Shown here: one piece after another, positions 36,888 through 46,219 of the stretch
Layout of the letters: each line of letters begins with the position of its first letter
Position numbering within the stretch: position 1 is the stretch's first letter
Source: CAZSRX01 sp964609675 [NCBI: uncultured Bacteroidota bacterium]
Lineage (GTDB): Bacteria > CLD3 > SB21
DNA length: 64,000 bases
Assembly (NCBI GenBank): GCA_964609675.1
Contig: CAZSRX010000018.1
Location: 12,773 to 76,772 of the forward strand
Direction of reading: 5' to 3'
The notes under the pieces: model-generated
What the model was told of the DNA's origin: nothing
Database searches by the model: none
The model's input: only the letters and a program-made list of their open reading frames with translations
Made by a program: the position numbers and the translations under genes

Positions 36888-38276
36888 ATGCAGATACAAT
36901 TTTGTGGAGCGGCGCGCAGCGTAACCGGAACACAGCATTTACTGAACATCAACGGAAAGCGGCTGTTGCTGGATTGCGGCCTATATCAGGGCCGGAGGGA
37001 TGAATCCTATCAGCGGAACCAGCAGTTTCTTTTTGATCCCGCCTCCGTGGACGCTATGATTCTGTCTCACGCGCATATCGACCACAGCGGCAATATTCCG
37101 AATCTGGTGAAAAGCGGCTTCGACGGCAATATTTTCTGCACCGGCCCTACGATGAGCCTGTGCAACGTGATGCTTCAGGATTCGGCGTTGATACAGGAGC
37201 GGGACGCGCAGTTTCTTAATAAACGTCTTGTCAAAAAAGGGGAGATGCCCCGACAGCCGCTTTATACCATTACCGACGCCCAGCGCTGCATGAACAACTT
37301 TGTCAGCATTAATTATAACCGGCCGTTCGATCCGGTTCCGGGCGTCCGGGCGACCCTGCTGAACGCGGGACACATACTCGGATCAGCTATGCTGAAGCTG
37401 GACATCACCGAGGACGGACGCACGATAAAAATCGGATTTACCGGCGACCTCGGACGTGTCAATCTGCCGATCATCGAAGATCCCGACCAGATTACCGAAG
37501 TCGATTACCTGATCTCGGAATGTACCTATGGTAACCGGCTACATGACCCGATCGAAGAGATACAGGAAAAGCTGACAACGACCATCGAACACGCGGTAAA
37601 GGAAAACGGTAAGATCATCATCCCGGCATTCAGCGTGGAACGGACTCAGGAAATCATATACCATTTAAACCTGCTCTACGAAAAGAAAAAAGTACCGGCC
37701 ATGCCGATTTTTGTGGACAGTCCTATGGCCGTAAACGTCACGGAAGTATTTAAAGTTTATCCTAATTATTATGACGAAGAAGCCAAAAAACTGCTCGACG
37801 GCGGTGATAATCCGTTCAGTTTTGATAATCTGAAATATATACGCAAGCTCGATGAATCTAAAAATCTGAACTATTACAATAAACCTTGCATTATCATTTC
37901 GGCGTCCGGAATGTGTGAGGCGGGCAGAATTCTGCATCATCTGGCCAATAACATCGAAAATCCCGCCACGACGATTCTGGTTGTCGGATACATGGCCGAA
38001 AATACGCTGGGAAGAAAGATCATCGACGGGGCAGAAAAAGTAAGGATACTGGGTGAGGAATATGCGGTCCGGGCGCGGGTGGTTAAAATTAATTCTTTTA
38101 GCGGTCACGCCGACCAGAAGGATTTACTCAAATTCCTTCAAAAAGTTGGCAGGAGCACGCAAATATATCTCGTTCACGGTGAAGATTCCCAATTATTACC
38201 GTTTGCCGAATTATTACGATCCGATGGTTTTGAATCCGTTTTAGCGCCGAAAATGGGAGAGATATTTAATGTATAA
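36888..38276 (+). CDS. Beta-CASP metallo-beta-lactamase-fold hydrolase (CPSF/Ysh1-like)
   Basis: 462-residue zinc-dependent nuclease family protein related to archaeal/eukaryotic CPSF73 and common bacterial homologues; probable RNA hydrolase in the cytoplasm, substrate unknown. Metal motif HAHIDH (61-66), a further site at GHILGSAML and GDLGR, the beta-CASP insert with PAFSVERTQEI, and the C-terminal motifs SASGMCEAGR and SGHADQKDLL. No KH or S1 RNA-binding domain is attached. CAGGAAG precedes the start. Monocistronic; converges on the following minus-strand gene with 22 bp between. Confidence 0.92.
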   Translation: MQIQFCGAARSVTGTQHLLNINGKRLLLDCGLYQGRRDESYQRNQQFLFDPASVDAMILSHAHIDHSGNIPNLVKSGFDGNIFCTGPTMSLCNVMLQDSALIQERDAQFLNKRLVKKGEMPRQPLYTITDAQRCMNNFVSINYNRPFDPVPGVRATLLNAGHILGSAMLKLDITEDGRTIKIGFTGDLGRVNLPIIEDPDQITEVDYLISECTYGNRLHDPIEEIQEKLTTTIEHAVKENGKIIIPAFSVERTQEIIYHLNLLYEKKKVPAMPIFVDSPMAVNVTEVFKVYPNYYDEEAKKLLDGGDNPFSFDNLKYIRKLDESKNLNYYNKPCIIISASGMCEAGRILHHLANNIENPATTILVVGYMAENTLGRKIIDGAEKVRILGEEYAVRARVVKINSFSGHADQKDLLKFLQKVGRSTQIYLVHGEDSQLLPFAELLRSDGFESVLAPKMGEIFNV

Positions 38277-38298
38277 AGCGAAATAAATGGATATAAAT

Positions 38299-39159
38299 TT
38301 AATTATTCTTTATTTTACCTCTTATTATCAGAAGTAGAATTTTAATAGTTTCAGCGGCCTGAAAAACAGGAATGGACAGCCAGTGATACCATTTGGCGTA
38401 TCTTTTCAAAAAAATAATGTTGCTAATCAGTCGTAATTTAATCTTCCGCCACTTGAGCTGGCCGCCGCTGGCGGCTGAGATTTTGTGCCACATTTTTGCC
38501 TGTGGCACGTAATAGCACCTGAATCCGTCTTGTCGCGCGCGGAAACAAAAATCAGAATCCTCTGAATACAGCGGATATAAGGTATCCAGTAAACCGGTTG
38601 TTTCCAGAATGGGTTTGGGTATCATCATGCCGCAACCGGTTATGTAGTCGCATGCAACCGGATGATTGTACTGGCCTGTATCTTTCTCCCGTATTCCGAT
38701 GTGGCGGCTCAGGCCTTTATAAAGTTTGATTTCGCCTCCGGCAAACCATATCTGGTCGGGTGGATCGAAGTAATATATTTTTGGTCCCGCGATGGCCGGC
38801 GACTCCAGGCCGGATAAAAACGCTATGAGTTCCGAAAACAATGTCCGCTCAACAACGGTGTCGTTGTTTAAAAGAAAGGCATAATCCGCGTTTTGTTCAA
38901 GGGCATATTTTAACCCGATATTGTTTCCGCCTGCAAATCCGTAATTACGGTCGTTTGATATGAGAATTAGTTTTCCTGTTTCAATTTCACCGGCAAATGC
39001 CGCACCAATGGCCTCAGCGCTTTTATCCGAAGAGGCGTTATCCACAACAAGTATTTTCAGATTTTCATAATCGGACTGCAGTACGGAACGGATACAGTCA
39101 ATAGTCAGGGCGCGGCCGTTCCACGAAAGAATGATACAATAGACAGAAGGAAAAGCCAT
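38299..39159 (-). CDS. Family 2 glycosyltransferase (rhamnosyltransferase-like)
   Basis: 286-residue GT2 enzyme, WbbL/RfbF-like, probably adding a deoxyhexose to a surface polysaccharide or glycolipid. LSWNGR near the start, VVDNAS (38-43), GFAGGNNIGL (74-83), LLNNDT (96-101) and the acceptor-site motif TGCGMMI followed by LYSEDSDFCFRARQDG. A C-terminal hydrophobic segment may tether it to the membrane. It follows the kinase gene by 24 bp. The ribosome binding site is poor. Confidence 0.88.
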   Translation of the reverse strand: MAFPSVYCIILSWNGRALTIDCIRSVLQSDYENLKILVVDNASSDKSAEAIGAAFAGEIETGKLILISNDRNYGFAGGNNIGLKYALEQNADYAFLLNNDTVVERTLFSELIAFLSGLESPAIAGPKIYYFDPPDQIWFAGGEIKLYKGLSRHIGIREKDTGQYNHPVACDYITGCGMMIPKPILETTGLLDTLYPLYSEDSDFCFRARQDGFRCYYVPQAKMWHKISAASGGQLKWRKIKLRLISNIIFLKRYAKWYHWLSIPVFQAAETIKILLLIIRGKIKNN

Positions 39160-39183
39160 AGCGCGCGTTAAATACGATTCCGT

Positions 39184-40383
39184 TTATTTATACAGGACGT
39201 GTTCTTTGGGCAGATGAATCGTGAACGTAGAGCCATCGCCTTCCTTACTCTTGACGTGAATGGTCCCGCCATGCAATTGCACGATCTGGCGGGCCAGAGT
39301 CAGTCCGATGCCGGCGCCTTCAAATTCGCGTGTGGTGGACTGGTCAACCTGATAAAATTTCTCAAAAATCCGTTCCAGATATTTGGCCGGTATGCCCTTG
39401 CCGGTATCCGTAAAATGCATCAGGAGCGCTTTTTCGCTATCTTCGATTTTGAATTGGACCGATTTGCCGGTCGGCGTGAATTTAATGGCGTTGTTGATCA
39501 GGTGTTCGCAAGCCAGCACCATGCGCTGAACATCAATCTGGACCGTCGGTAATTGCTCGGGAATATCAAAATAGCATGCGATGTTTTTTTCGTCAGCTTC
39601 GGCTTTCTGGTTTTCAAAAGCCGTTTGGAACACTTCGGCCAGACTGGCCGGTTGCCGTTCCAGAACGATGGATCCGAACTCAATTTCGGCAAGGGAAATA
39701 AGATTATTAATCAGATCGCCAAGGCGTTTGCTCTCGACCATAATGATCTCCACGAATTTCTGCTGGGTTTCGAGGTCGGTATCCTTGGCGTCTTTCATCA
39801 GCGTACTGAAACCCTGGATGGAATGAATGGGCGTGCGCAGTTCATGAGATATTGTTGACAGGAAGTTGGTTTTCAGGTCACGGACTTCCTTACGGGCGCG
39901 GTATCCCCAGCTGACCACTTCGCGGAACAGGTTGTTGGTATCCCGCAGGCGTTTGCTCATCACCTTGGATATCTGGGTGAGAACATGATGCGCGGTTTCC
40001 AGATTCTGGTTAATAAGCGTATTAAAGGCTTCTTTGGACAGGAAAAGCAGTTCGCAGTCGTCGAGTGCCATCGCTCCGGCGGAACGGGTTTCCTCATCCA
40101 GTAAAGCCATATCGCCGAAATAATTGCCCGCTTTGAGTATAGCGATGGCCTGCCGCCGTTCCGAAGCATCCTGGATGATTTTATAAATCTTTACCGAACC
40201 CCGGACGATGACATACATGCCGCTGGTATCGGCGCTGCCATCGTCAAAAATGATCGTACCGGCACTGAACGGCCGGCTTTCGCACTGGGTCAGAATACGT
40301 TGTATTTCTTCATCGGTTAACTTTGAAAATAATACACAGGAGCGCAAGGCCTCCGTTTTTGTCATCTCGCTGGAATGGTTCAT
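39184..40383 (-). CDS. Cyclic-nucleotide-binding domain histidine kinase
   Basis: 399-residue soluble sensor kinase. N-terminal cNMP-binding (Crp-like) domain (about 18-135; GSVKIYKI, GNYFGDMALLDE with the phosphate-binding arginine region RSAGAMA), a short helix, then HisKA with phosphoacceptor His180 in FLSTISHELRTP and a HATPase_c domain: N box HLINNAIKFT (294-303), DTGKG (326-330), GAGIG (356-360). No membrane segment, so it senses a cytoplasmic ligand, perhaps cAMP, c-di-GMP or another effector. This order is uncommon. The STAS gene is 77 bp upstream on the same strand; the nearest stand-alone receiver is 20 kb away. Confidence 0.9.
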   Translation of the reverse strand: MNHSSEMTKTEALRSCVLFSKLTDEEIQRILTQCESRPFSAGTIIFDDGSADTSGMYVIVRGSVKIYKIIQDASERRQAIAILKAGNYFGDMALLDEETRSAGAMALDDCELLFLSKEAFNTLINQNLETAHHVLTQISKVMSKRLRDTNNLFREVVSWGYRARKEVRDLKTNFLSTISHELRTPIHSIQGFSTLMKDAKDTDLETQQKFVEIIMVESKRLGDLINNLISLAEIEFGSIVLERQPASLAEVFQTAFENQKAEADEKNIACYFDIPEQLPTVQIDVQRMVLACEHLINNAIKFTPTGKSVQFKIEDSEKALLMHFTDTGKGIPAKYLERIFEKFYQVDQSTTREFEGAGIGLTLARQIVQLHGGTIHVKSKEGDGSTFTIHLPKEHVLYK

Positions 40384-40460
40384 ACGACTATTTGTGTTAC
40401 TAAATAATTAGGAAAGGAATTATAACATCAAAGTAATCATAGATTGTTAAAAAATCAAGT

Positions 40461-40817
40461 TTAATCGAATGACCGGACCGCTTCGTCAATGGTACGGTAG
40501 CAGGCAATCATGTCCTTGATTTCCAGAAGATTGAAAATATCTGCAATATCCTTGCTGATGCCGGCCAGTTTCAATTCTCCCTTGCGCGAAGCAAAATTTT
40601 TAAGCATACCTATGAAAATGCCCCAGCCCGCACTGCTGATGTAATTGACGTCATCGAGGCTGATGACTACACGAACCATACGTTTTTCAAGCAGCGTGGT
40701 CAGCGTTTTCTCCACCTGGCCGGAGGTGATGGAGTCCAGCGATCCTTTGAGAGATAAAACCATGACATCGTCCCGGATGGCAGACGGCATGACGTTTATC
40801 TGGATTTGTTCATACAT
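40461..40817 (-). CDS. STAS-domain anti-sigma-factor-antagonist-like protein
   Basis: 118 residues, a SpoIIAA/RsbV-like STAS fold in the cytoplasm. The phosphorylatable serine is expected at Ser61 or Ser62 in NYISSAGWGIFIG. Such proteins bind and inhibit serine kinases that hold anti-sigma or other targets; no RsbW-type kinase is adjacent, so the partner is unknown. GGAG precedes the ATG at 40817. Located between the cytochrome c and cNMP-kinase genes on the same strand, suggesting one signalling operon. Confidence 0.9.
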   Translation of the reverse strand: MYEQIQINVMPSAIRDDVMVLSLKGSLDSITSGQVEKTLTTLLEKRMVRVVISLDDVNYISSAGWGIFIGMLKNFASRKGELKLAGISKDIADIFNLLEIKDMIACYRTIDEAVRSFD

Positions 40818-40836
40818 ACGGCGTACTCCGGATCAT

Positions 40837-41175
40837 TCATTGAAGCCGGCCCACATAAACGGCCAGATCGGTGAGATACGGTTCGGGAATATTGAACTTC
40901 GGCATGCGTGTACTGCCCTGACGGATTGTTGATTTTATGTAGTCAGGATGGAAGTTCCTGCCGGCAAGCCTCACGCCGCGCACCGTTCCCAGGCCCTCCG
41001 CACCGTGACAACCCGCGCAGTTCTGCTGATACAAGGATTGAATGCGTTCCTGCTGATCGGTTGGCGGCCCGGTATTTTTTTTAATCATCGGAAATAATAA
41101 AAAAACCAGCAGCGGCAGTAAAATTACACCAGCGATAGTAAAAATAATTCTTTTCTTATTAATGGTCGGATTCAT
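40837..41175 (-). CDS. Membrane-anchored monohaem c-type cytochrome
   Basis: 112 residues: an N-terminal membrane helix (about 8-29) with no cleavage site, then a class I cytochrome domain with CAGCH (Cys53, Cys56, His57) and a likely axial Met91 in TRMPKF. Periplasmic electron carrier, partner oxidase or reductase unknown. Begins 4 bp after the yajC stop, so cotranscribed with it. Implies respiratory electron transport through the periplasm. Confidence 0.9.
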   Translation of the reverse strand: MNPTINKKRIIFTIAGVILLPLLVFLLFPMIKKNTGPPTDQQERIQSLYQQNCAGCHGAEGLGTVRGVRLAGRNFHPDYIKSTIRQGSTRMPKFNIPEPYLTDLAVYVGRLQ

Positions 41176-41178
41176 GGC

Positions 41179-41565
41179 TTATTTATGGTCCGGATCTAAA
41201 AGTTGTACATCCTGCGCGGAAGCTTCAGGCTTATCAGAGCTCAGGACGACAGCGGCAATTGCCGAACGTTCCAGTTCGACTTTGACATTATCGGCTATTT
41301 TGACAATCACGGTTTTATCTTTTGTCGCCTGGACCGTACCGTGGAGTCCGCCGACCGTGATAATTTTATCGCCTTTGTTGACACCGGCGATCATTTTTTC
41401 CCTTTCCTGCTGACGTTTTTTCTGCGGACGGATCATTAAAAAATAGAGCACCACAATAATCAGGATAAAAGGTAGAAAACTGAGCAGGGGATTGGCTGCC
41501 TGGCCTTCGGGGTTTGGATTGCCGCCCATAAAAAGCATCATTACCGGAATCATAAGTGTGTTCAA
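41179..41565 (-). CDS. yajC: Preprotein translocase subunit YajC
   Basis: 128 residues, accessory subunit of the SecDF-YajC complex at the inner membrane. One helix (about 27-47) followed by the family signature MIRPQKKRQQE, then GDKIITVGGLHGTV and VKIADNVKVELERSAI. The start is most likely TTG at 41565, with AGGAG six bases before it; the first ATG (41553) is 18 bases from that site. secD and secF are not adjacent. Polar C-terminal tail longer than usual. Confidence 0.94.
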   Translation of the reverse strand: MNTLMIPVMMLFMGGNPNPEGQAANPLLSFLPFILIIVVLYFLMIRPQKKRQQEREKMIAGVNKGDKIITVGGLHGTVQATKDKTVIVKIADNVKVELERSAIAAVVLSSDKPEASAQDVQLLDPDHK

Positions 41566-41601
41566 TTGCGTCTCCTATGTTTAAGTTATAGTTATAATAA
41601 T

Positions 41602-42414
41602 TTATTCAAAATGATTGCGGATAGCATCCAGCATCCATGAATGAATGCGGCTGTTGGAACCGACAATAGTTCCCGAATAAATATATTCCGTACCGCCGCG
41701 GAAGTCCGTTACCGTGCCGCCGGCTTCCTTGATTATCAGCGAACCAGCCGCCACATCCCACGGGCTGAGGTTTAGTTCCCAGAAACCGTCAAACCGTCCG
41801 CAAGCCAGATAGCACAGATCGAGCGCCGCGGAACCCGGACGCCGTATTCCGGAACTGTTAAGCATGAAAAATTTAAATAATTTCATGTAAGAATCAACCT
41901 TAGAATAATCCCGGAAAGGAAACCCGGTGGCGAGAACGCTGTATGCGGAATCGGCGACGCCGGAGACGTGAATGCGGCGTCCGTTTAGAAAAGCCCCGTG
42001 GTCGGCCGTTGCGGTAAACCATTCTTGCCGGACCGGTTCATACACCAGAGCCGCGGCGATTTGACCATTAATCTCCAGAGCGATGCTTATCGCAAAAAAC
42101 GGTATGCCGTGAATGTAATTGGTGGTGCCGTCCAGCGGATCCACAATCCATCGATAGGGGCCGGGGCGTTCGTGAGTTCCGGATTCTTCGGCGAGAATTT
42201 CATGACCCGGAAAAGCGCGGCGGATGGTTTGTATGATAAACGCTTCGGATTGCCGGTCAATTTCGGTCACAAAATCATGCCGGTGTTTCTCGTCAACCTG
42301 CAGGGTTTTTCCATAATGGCGCATGATGATGCGGGCCGCGCCGGCCGCGGCGTTTTTTGCCACGATTAATGCGTTGCCGGGAGTAACCGTTTTTAGGGTA
42401 CGCGGTAGCATCAT
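41602..42414 (-). CDS. suhB: Inositol monophosphatase family protein (SuhB-like)
   Basis: 270-residue Mg-dependent phosphatase of the inositol monophosphatase family; SuhB also modulates transcription antitermination in enterobacteria. Metal site: EEEsG-type AEESG near 77-81, the Asp triad in WIVDPLDGTTNYIHG (about 90-104) and the C-terminal PWDVAAGSLIIKEAGG. The start lies one base after the stop of the TPR gene, so translation is coupled. Substrate could be myo-inositol-1-phosphate, histidinol phosphate or another sugar phosphate; inferred from family only. Confidence 0.9.
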   Translation of the reverse strand: MMLPRTLKTVTPGNALIVAKNAAAGAARIIMRHYGKTLQVDEKHRHDFVTEIDRQSEAFIIQTIRRAFPGHEILAEESGTHERPGPYRWIVDPLDGTTNYIHGIPFFAISIALEINGQIAAALVYEPVRQEWFTATADHGAFLNGRRIHVSGVADSAYSVLATGFPFRDYSKVDSYMKLFKFFMLNSSGIRRPGSAALDLCYLACGRFDGFWELNLSPWDVAAGSLIIKEAGGTVTDFRGGTEYIYSGTIVGSNSRIHSWMLDAIRNHFE

Positions 42415-42415
42415 T

Positions 42416-45400
42416 CTATCGTATCTGTTTCTTTAGTTCCTGAATGCGTTGCTTGGCGAAAAGACCGTAATCACTGGCATGCCCGTGTTTCTTGAGAATT
42501 TCTTCGTATAAGTCAATCGCTTCCTGATACTGCTGCAGTTTGACGTAGCATTCCGCCGCCTGACTCTTGGCCGCCGTTGCCCAGTCGTATTTAGCCCCCA
42601 TTTCCAGATAGGGAATTCTCAGGAATTCCAGCAGGGCCTGCCGGAAATTTCCCATATCATAATAGGTTTGAGCGATATTGTATTGGATCTCGGCTTCGTC
42701 CTCGCCGGCAGCCGTTCGCAGTAAATCCTTGAGGTACGCCACGGCGCGGTCATAGGATTTCAGGTTCCGGTGCATAATGCCGATGTCGATTCGCTTGGAC
42801 AGCAGATTGGAAGGTTCGTCGTCCGGGAAAGTGTCCAGGTATTGCTGGATGAGCACCAGGGCGTTTTCATGATAGCCGACGGTTTTATAGACTTTGATAA
42901 GAAAATCCATGCCGCTTTTCTTATCCCGTTCCTGGATTTTGGGATGCTGCAGGGCATACTTGGCGGCATCAATGGCCGTTTGAGCCTGTTCCAGCTTGAA
43001 GGCCTCTACAGCCATCCGCAGGTATACATTGGGTATGATATCGGCATCGGGATATTTCTGGCTGACCTGCCGGAAAAGATCAAAACCCTCTTTGCTTTTG
43101 CCCTGATTGAATCGAATAATTCCAAGCTGGTACCAGGCTTCCGGCACCGCGCCGGTCGCAGGGTAATCGTTCAGCAGGCGCTGATAAGTTTTAGCCGCCA
43201 GATCATAATTTTTTATGGTGTATTGATAATGCCGGCCAAGTTCATAGAGAAAATCCGCTTTGAAGTTCGTAAGGAGGAGACGAAGATTTTTTTCTTTCTC
43301 ATATTTTTTTTCAAAAGCTTTTTCAAGTTCCGTAGTCCGTTCAATTTTACCGGATCGGTACGTACAAACGATTATGCGGGCGTCAATAGCCATCTTGTTT
43401 ACCGGCTCGGTGGTCAGATCCAGTAATTTCTGATAGGCGCTACGGGCTTCCGTAAATTGCTCATTGTCAAAGTATATCGTAGCCGATTTTTCATATCCGG
43501 TTCTTGCAAATTCCGATTGCGGATATTTTTCCGTAAGAAGGGCGTAGTATTTCAGCGCGCTTTTGAGGTCTTTCTTGTTCCAGTGGATGCCGGCCAATGA
43601 AAGCAGGGCCTGTGGCGCATAAAGACACTGATAATCCGGGTAGAGATAGGCTTCATATAACTCCACGGCTTTGGTCTGATTATTCATGCGTTCGTAAGCA
43701 TACGCGCGGTAGTAATCGATCATACGATGGGACTGATTAGTATATTGAAGAATATCTACCGCAGCGAAAGCGTCTTCCTGATACGACAGACTCCGGTTAT
43801 AAGCCTCAATGGCAGCCGAATAATTTTCCGAAAGCAGATAGGCATAACCAATACCCTGAACGGCGCTGTCGGCATAAACGGTGTAGTAATAATTTTTAAT
43901 CAGATCGTTAAATACCGCTACGGCACCCGTATAATCCTTGGATTCAATTTTTAACTGCGCGGCGAGGTATTTGACTTTGGCGATATGCTTACCGCGGGAA
44001 AACAAGTTCATATATTCACTGACAGCGGCGTTTAGTTCCGTTTTTTTATTCATGAACCGGAAACACATAATGCGCGAATAATACGCGTCGTCGCGGTAAC
44101 GGCTGTTCGGATAACTTCCTATTATTTGTTCAAAGCAGGGCAGGGCATAGTGGACCGGAAGCGAATACACCATCGTATCGGATACGGAAGAACCGGTTTT
44201 CTGTCCTTTGGTTTTTTTCTTAATCGAATCAGAAACGGCGGGCGCTTCGTATTCTCCGAGCATCCGAAGTGCGGTTCCTAACCGGTAAACTATCAGGTCG
44301 GCGTATTTGGAGTTCGGGTACCGTTCCAGCAGGTTGCTGTATACCGGTTTGGCCCGGATCGCCCACAGATTATCATCGTGAACGGCGCCGAGATTGATTT
44401 CCGCCATACGCAAAGCCGCCCAATCTGCAAAAGGAGAAGCCGTGAGGTTTTTGTACACGGCCAGCGCGCTGTCCTGGTAGGCGCTGTTTTGATGATACCG
44501 GTATAAACGGTCGTAGCATAATGCCAGATAATATAAGGCTTCGTCACTCACGCTTTTCTGTTTGCTTTGCCGGATGATTTTGTTAAATATCTTTACCGCT
44601 TCCGTATAGTTTTTCAGCTGATAAAAAAATAATTTGCCGTACTGCAGTTCCAGTTCTTCTTTCGGGCGGCCTTCAATAAGGTGTCCGAAGAGATAAATCA
44701 TATTTTCCAGTGTGATTTCGCTATTTTGCGGAAAATAGAAATCAATAAATTCGGCCTCGTTCTCGGCCGCATCGATGAAATCGGAGCCTGGAAATTTGTA
44801 GGGGATGGCTTCCAATAGGTCTTTGGATTTTTCTATGCGTCCAATATGACGGTAAGCAGTGGCCAGATGCAGATAGATCTGATCGATATACCGGGTGCGT
44901 GGAAAATTGGCGATTAATTGCTCGTAATAGGCCGTGGCTTCATGATAACTATTCATGTTTTGTTCAAGCAGGCCGGCTTTTTCAAAAAGTACCAGATCCA
45001 GTTTTTTGTCATCAGGATATTTTTTCAGATAGGCCTCGTACCATTGATTGGCTTCGGCAAACTGATTAAGTGCGATTAGATTTTTGGCTAATCGGAGGAC
45101 GGCAAGTCTATGAAAATCTCCATCCGACGTTGCGTTCTCCAGCGAATCGATAATAACCCGGTATTGTTCATTGGCCGCACGCAGGTTATTCAGGCGTTCA
45201 GAGGTCAAACCGGATTTGAATCGCGCTTCATTCGATATTACAGGATCGTAGGGTTCAGCAAGAACGGCTTTATAAAACTGGTTGGCTTTATCATACTTTT
45301 GATCCAGAAAAAAATTATCTCCGGTGCGGATACGGGCTTTGTTTTTTAGAGCGACCGATGCCTGCTCGTGTTGAATAATTTTGGCGTAAATTTTTTGGGA

Positions 45401-46219
45401 TTCGTCGGTATTCCGCTCGCGGCTGAGAATAAGCGCGGTCTGGTAGTAAGCCTCGGGAAATATTTTTGTTTTGGAAAACCGGTTTACGATTGCTTGATAA
45501 GCGGTGCGGGCCATATCAAGTTTGCCGATGACTTCATAAAGCCGGGCTTTTTCATACAAAGCCATGGCTTTTAGTTCCTGGTCCTTAGCCTTGTCAATCA
45601 CGGTCTGCAGTTCAAACAGCGACAGATCATAATTGAGTTCCCGGGTAAATATCTGGCTGAGTTTATAATGCGCGACATACGCTTCGGGAATATCGGGTTG
45701 TTCATTAATGAGCTTCTGCAGTTTATCCTTGGCGCTTTTTAAGTCATTGGCTTTCAGGTAGAGATCGCTGGCATCCAACTGGGCTTTAAGCGCGTTGGGC
45801 GAAGTCGGGTAGAACGCGGATAAGCTGGCCAGTGCGTTAGCGGCGGCCAGATAATCCCCAAGTTCGGTATAACACTGCGCAATCAGTTGCCAGGCATCGG
45901 GAGCGCGCTTGTCTTTGGGAAAATCAATAGCCAGAAACTGGAATTCTCTTCGGGCCGGGTCATACTGCTTCAGGTAAAAAAACGACATGCCGGCATAATA
46001 TCGGGCATCCGGAATTCGGCTCTCGGTCGGATAGGTCCGGATAAAACGCGTGAATTCCTGCGCCGACAGCGAGTACATTTTATCCTCAAACAGCTTCCGC
46101 GCGTACAGAAAATCCGTATCGGAGCCGCTCTGGCCGTTAAGATTGGAGCCGATAAACGTTAGGAGTATCAACCCTAATAAGCACGATTTCAGATTCATGG
46201 AATAATTCATAGTGGTCAT
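42416..46219 (-). CDS. Giant exported tetratricopeptide-repeat protein
   Basis: 1267 residues. An N-terminal signal segment (about 8-28, ending GSNLNG) and then TPR and TPR-like pairs over nearly the whole length: repeated units such as ARRAYQAIVNRFS, YEQLIANFPRTRY, and YQRLLNDYPATGA place aromatic residues at the usual spacing. The start ATG overlaps the helicase stop (ATGA); ATG codons at 46210 and 46198 are alternatives, the last one giving a cleaner signal peptide. Likely a periplasmic or outer-membrane-associated scaffold; a BamD/YbgF-like unit is seen in places (DALYYLALCYDRLYRY). Precise function unknown. Confidence 0.85.
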   Translation of the reverse strand: MTTMNYSMNLKSCLLGLILLTFIGSNLNGQSGSDTDFLYARKLFEDKMYSLSAQEFTRFIRTYPTESRIPDARYYAGMSFFYLKQYDPARREFQFLAIDFPKDKRAPDAWQLIAQCYTELGDYLAAANALASLSAFYPTSPNALKAQLDASDLYLKANDLKSAKDKLQKLINEQPDIPEAYVAHYKLSQIFTRELNYDLSLFELQTVIDKAKDQELKAMALYEKARLYEVIGKLDMARTAYQAIVNRFSKTKIFPEAYYQTALILSRERNTDESQKIYAKIIQHEQASVALKNKARIRTGDNFFLDQKYDKANQFYKAVLAEPYDPVISNEARFKSGLTSERLNNLRAANEQYRVIIDSLENATSDGDFHRLAVLRLAKNLIALNQFAEANQWYEAYLKKYPDDKKLDLVLFEKAGLLEQNMNSYHEATAYYEQLIANFPRTRYIDQIYLHLATAYRHIGRIEKSKDLLEAIPYKFPGSDFIDAAENEAEFIDFYFPQNSEITLENMIYLFGHLIEGRPKEELELQYGKLFFYQLKNYTEAVKIFNKIIRQSKQKSVSDEALYYLALCYDRLYRYHQNSAYQDSALAVYKNLTASPFADWAALRMAEINLGAVHDDNLWAIRAKPVYSNLLERYPNSKYADLIVYRLGTALRMLGEYEAPAVSDSIKKKTKGQKTGSSVSDTMVYSLPVHYALPCFEQIIGSYPNSRYRDDAYYSRIMCFRFMNKKTELNAAVSEYMNLFSRGKHIAKVKYLAAQLKIESKDYTGAVAVFNDLIKNYYYTVYADSAVQGIGYAYLLSENYSAAIEAYNRSLSYQEDAFAAVDILQYTNQSHRMIDYYRAYAYERMNNQTKAVELYEAYLYPDYQCLYAPQALLSLAGIHWNKKDLKSALKYYALLTEKYPQSEFARTGYEKSATIYFDNEQFTEARSAYQKLLDLTTEPVNKMAIDARIIVCTYRSGKIERTTELEKAFEKKYEKEKNLRLLLTNFKADFLYELGRHYQYTIKNYDLAAKTYQRLLNDYPATGAVPEAWYQLGIIRFNQGKSKEGFDLFRQVSQKYPDADIIPNVYLRMAVEAFKLEQAQTAIDAAKYALQHPKIQERDKKSGMDFLIKVYKTVGYHENALVLIQQYLDTFPDDEPSNLLSKRIDIGIMHRNLKSYDRAVAYLKDLLRTAAGEDEAEIQYNIAQTYYDMGNFRQALLEFLRIPYLEMGAKYDWATAAKSQAAECYVKLQQYQEAIDLYEEILKKHGHASDYGLFAKQRIQELKKQIR

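Noticed and set aside
42770-43426. Open frame of 218 codons antisense to the TPR protein gene
   Set aside because: Only reflects codon pattern of the TPR gene; no domain or start signal.
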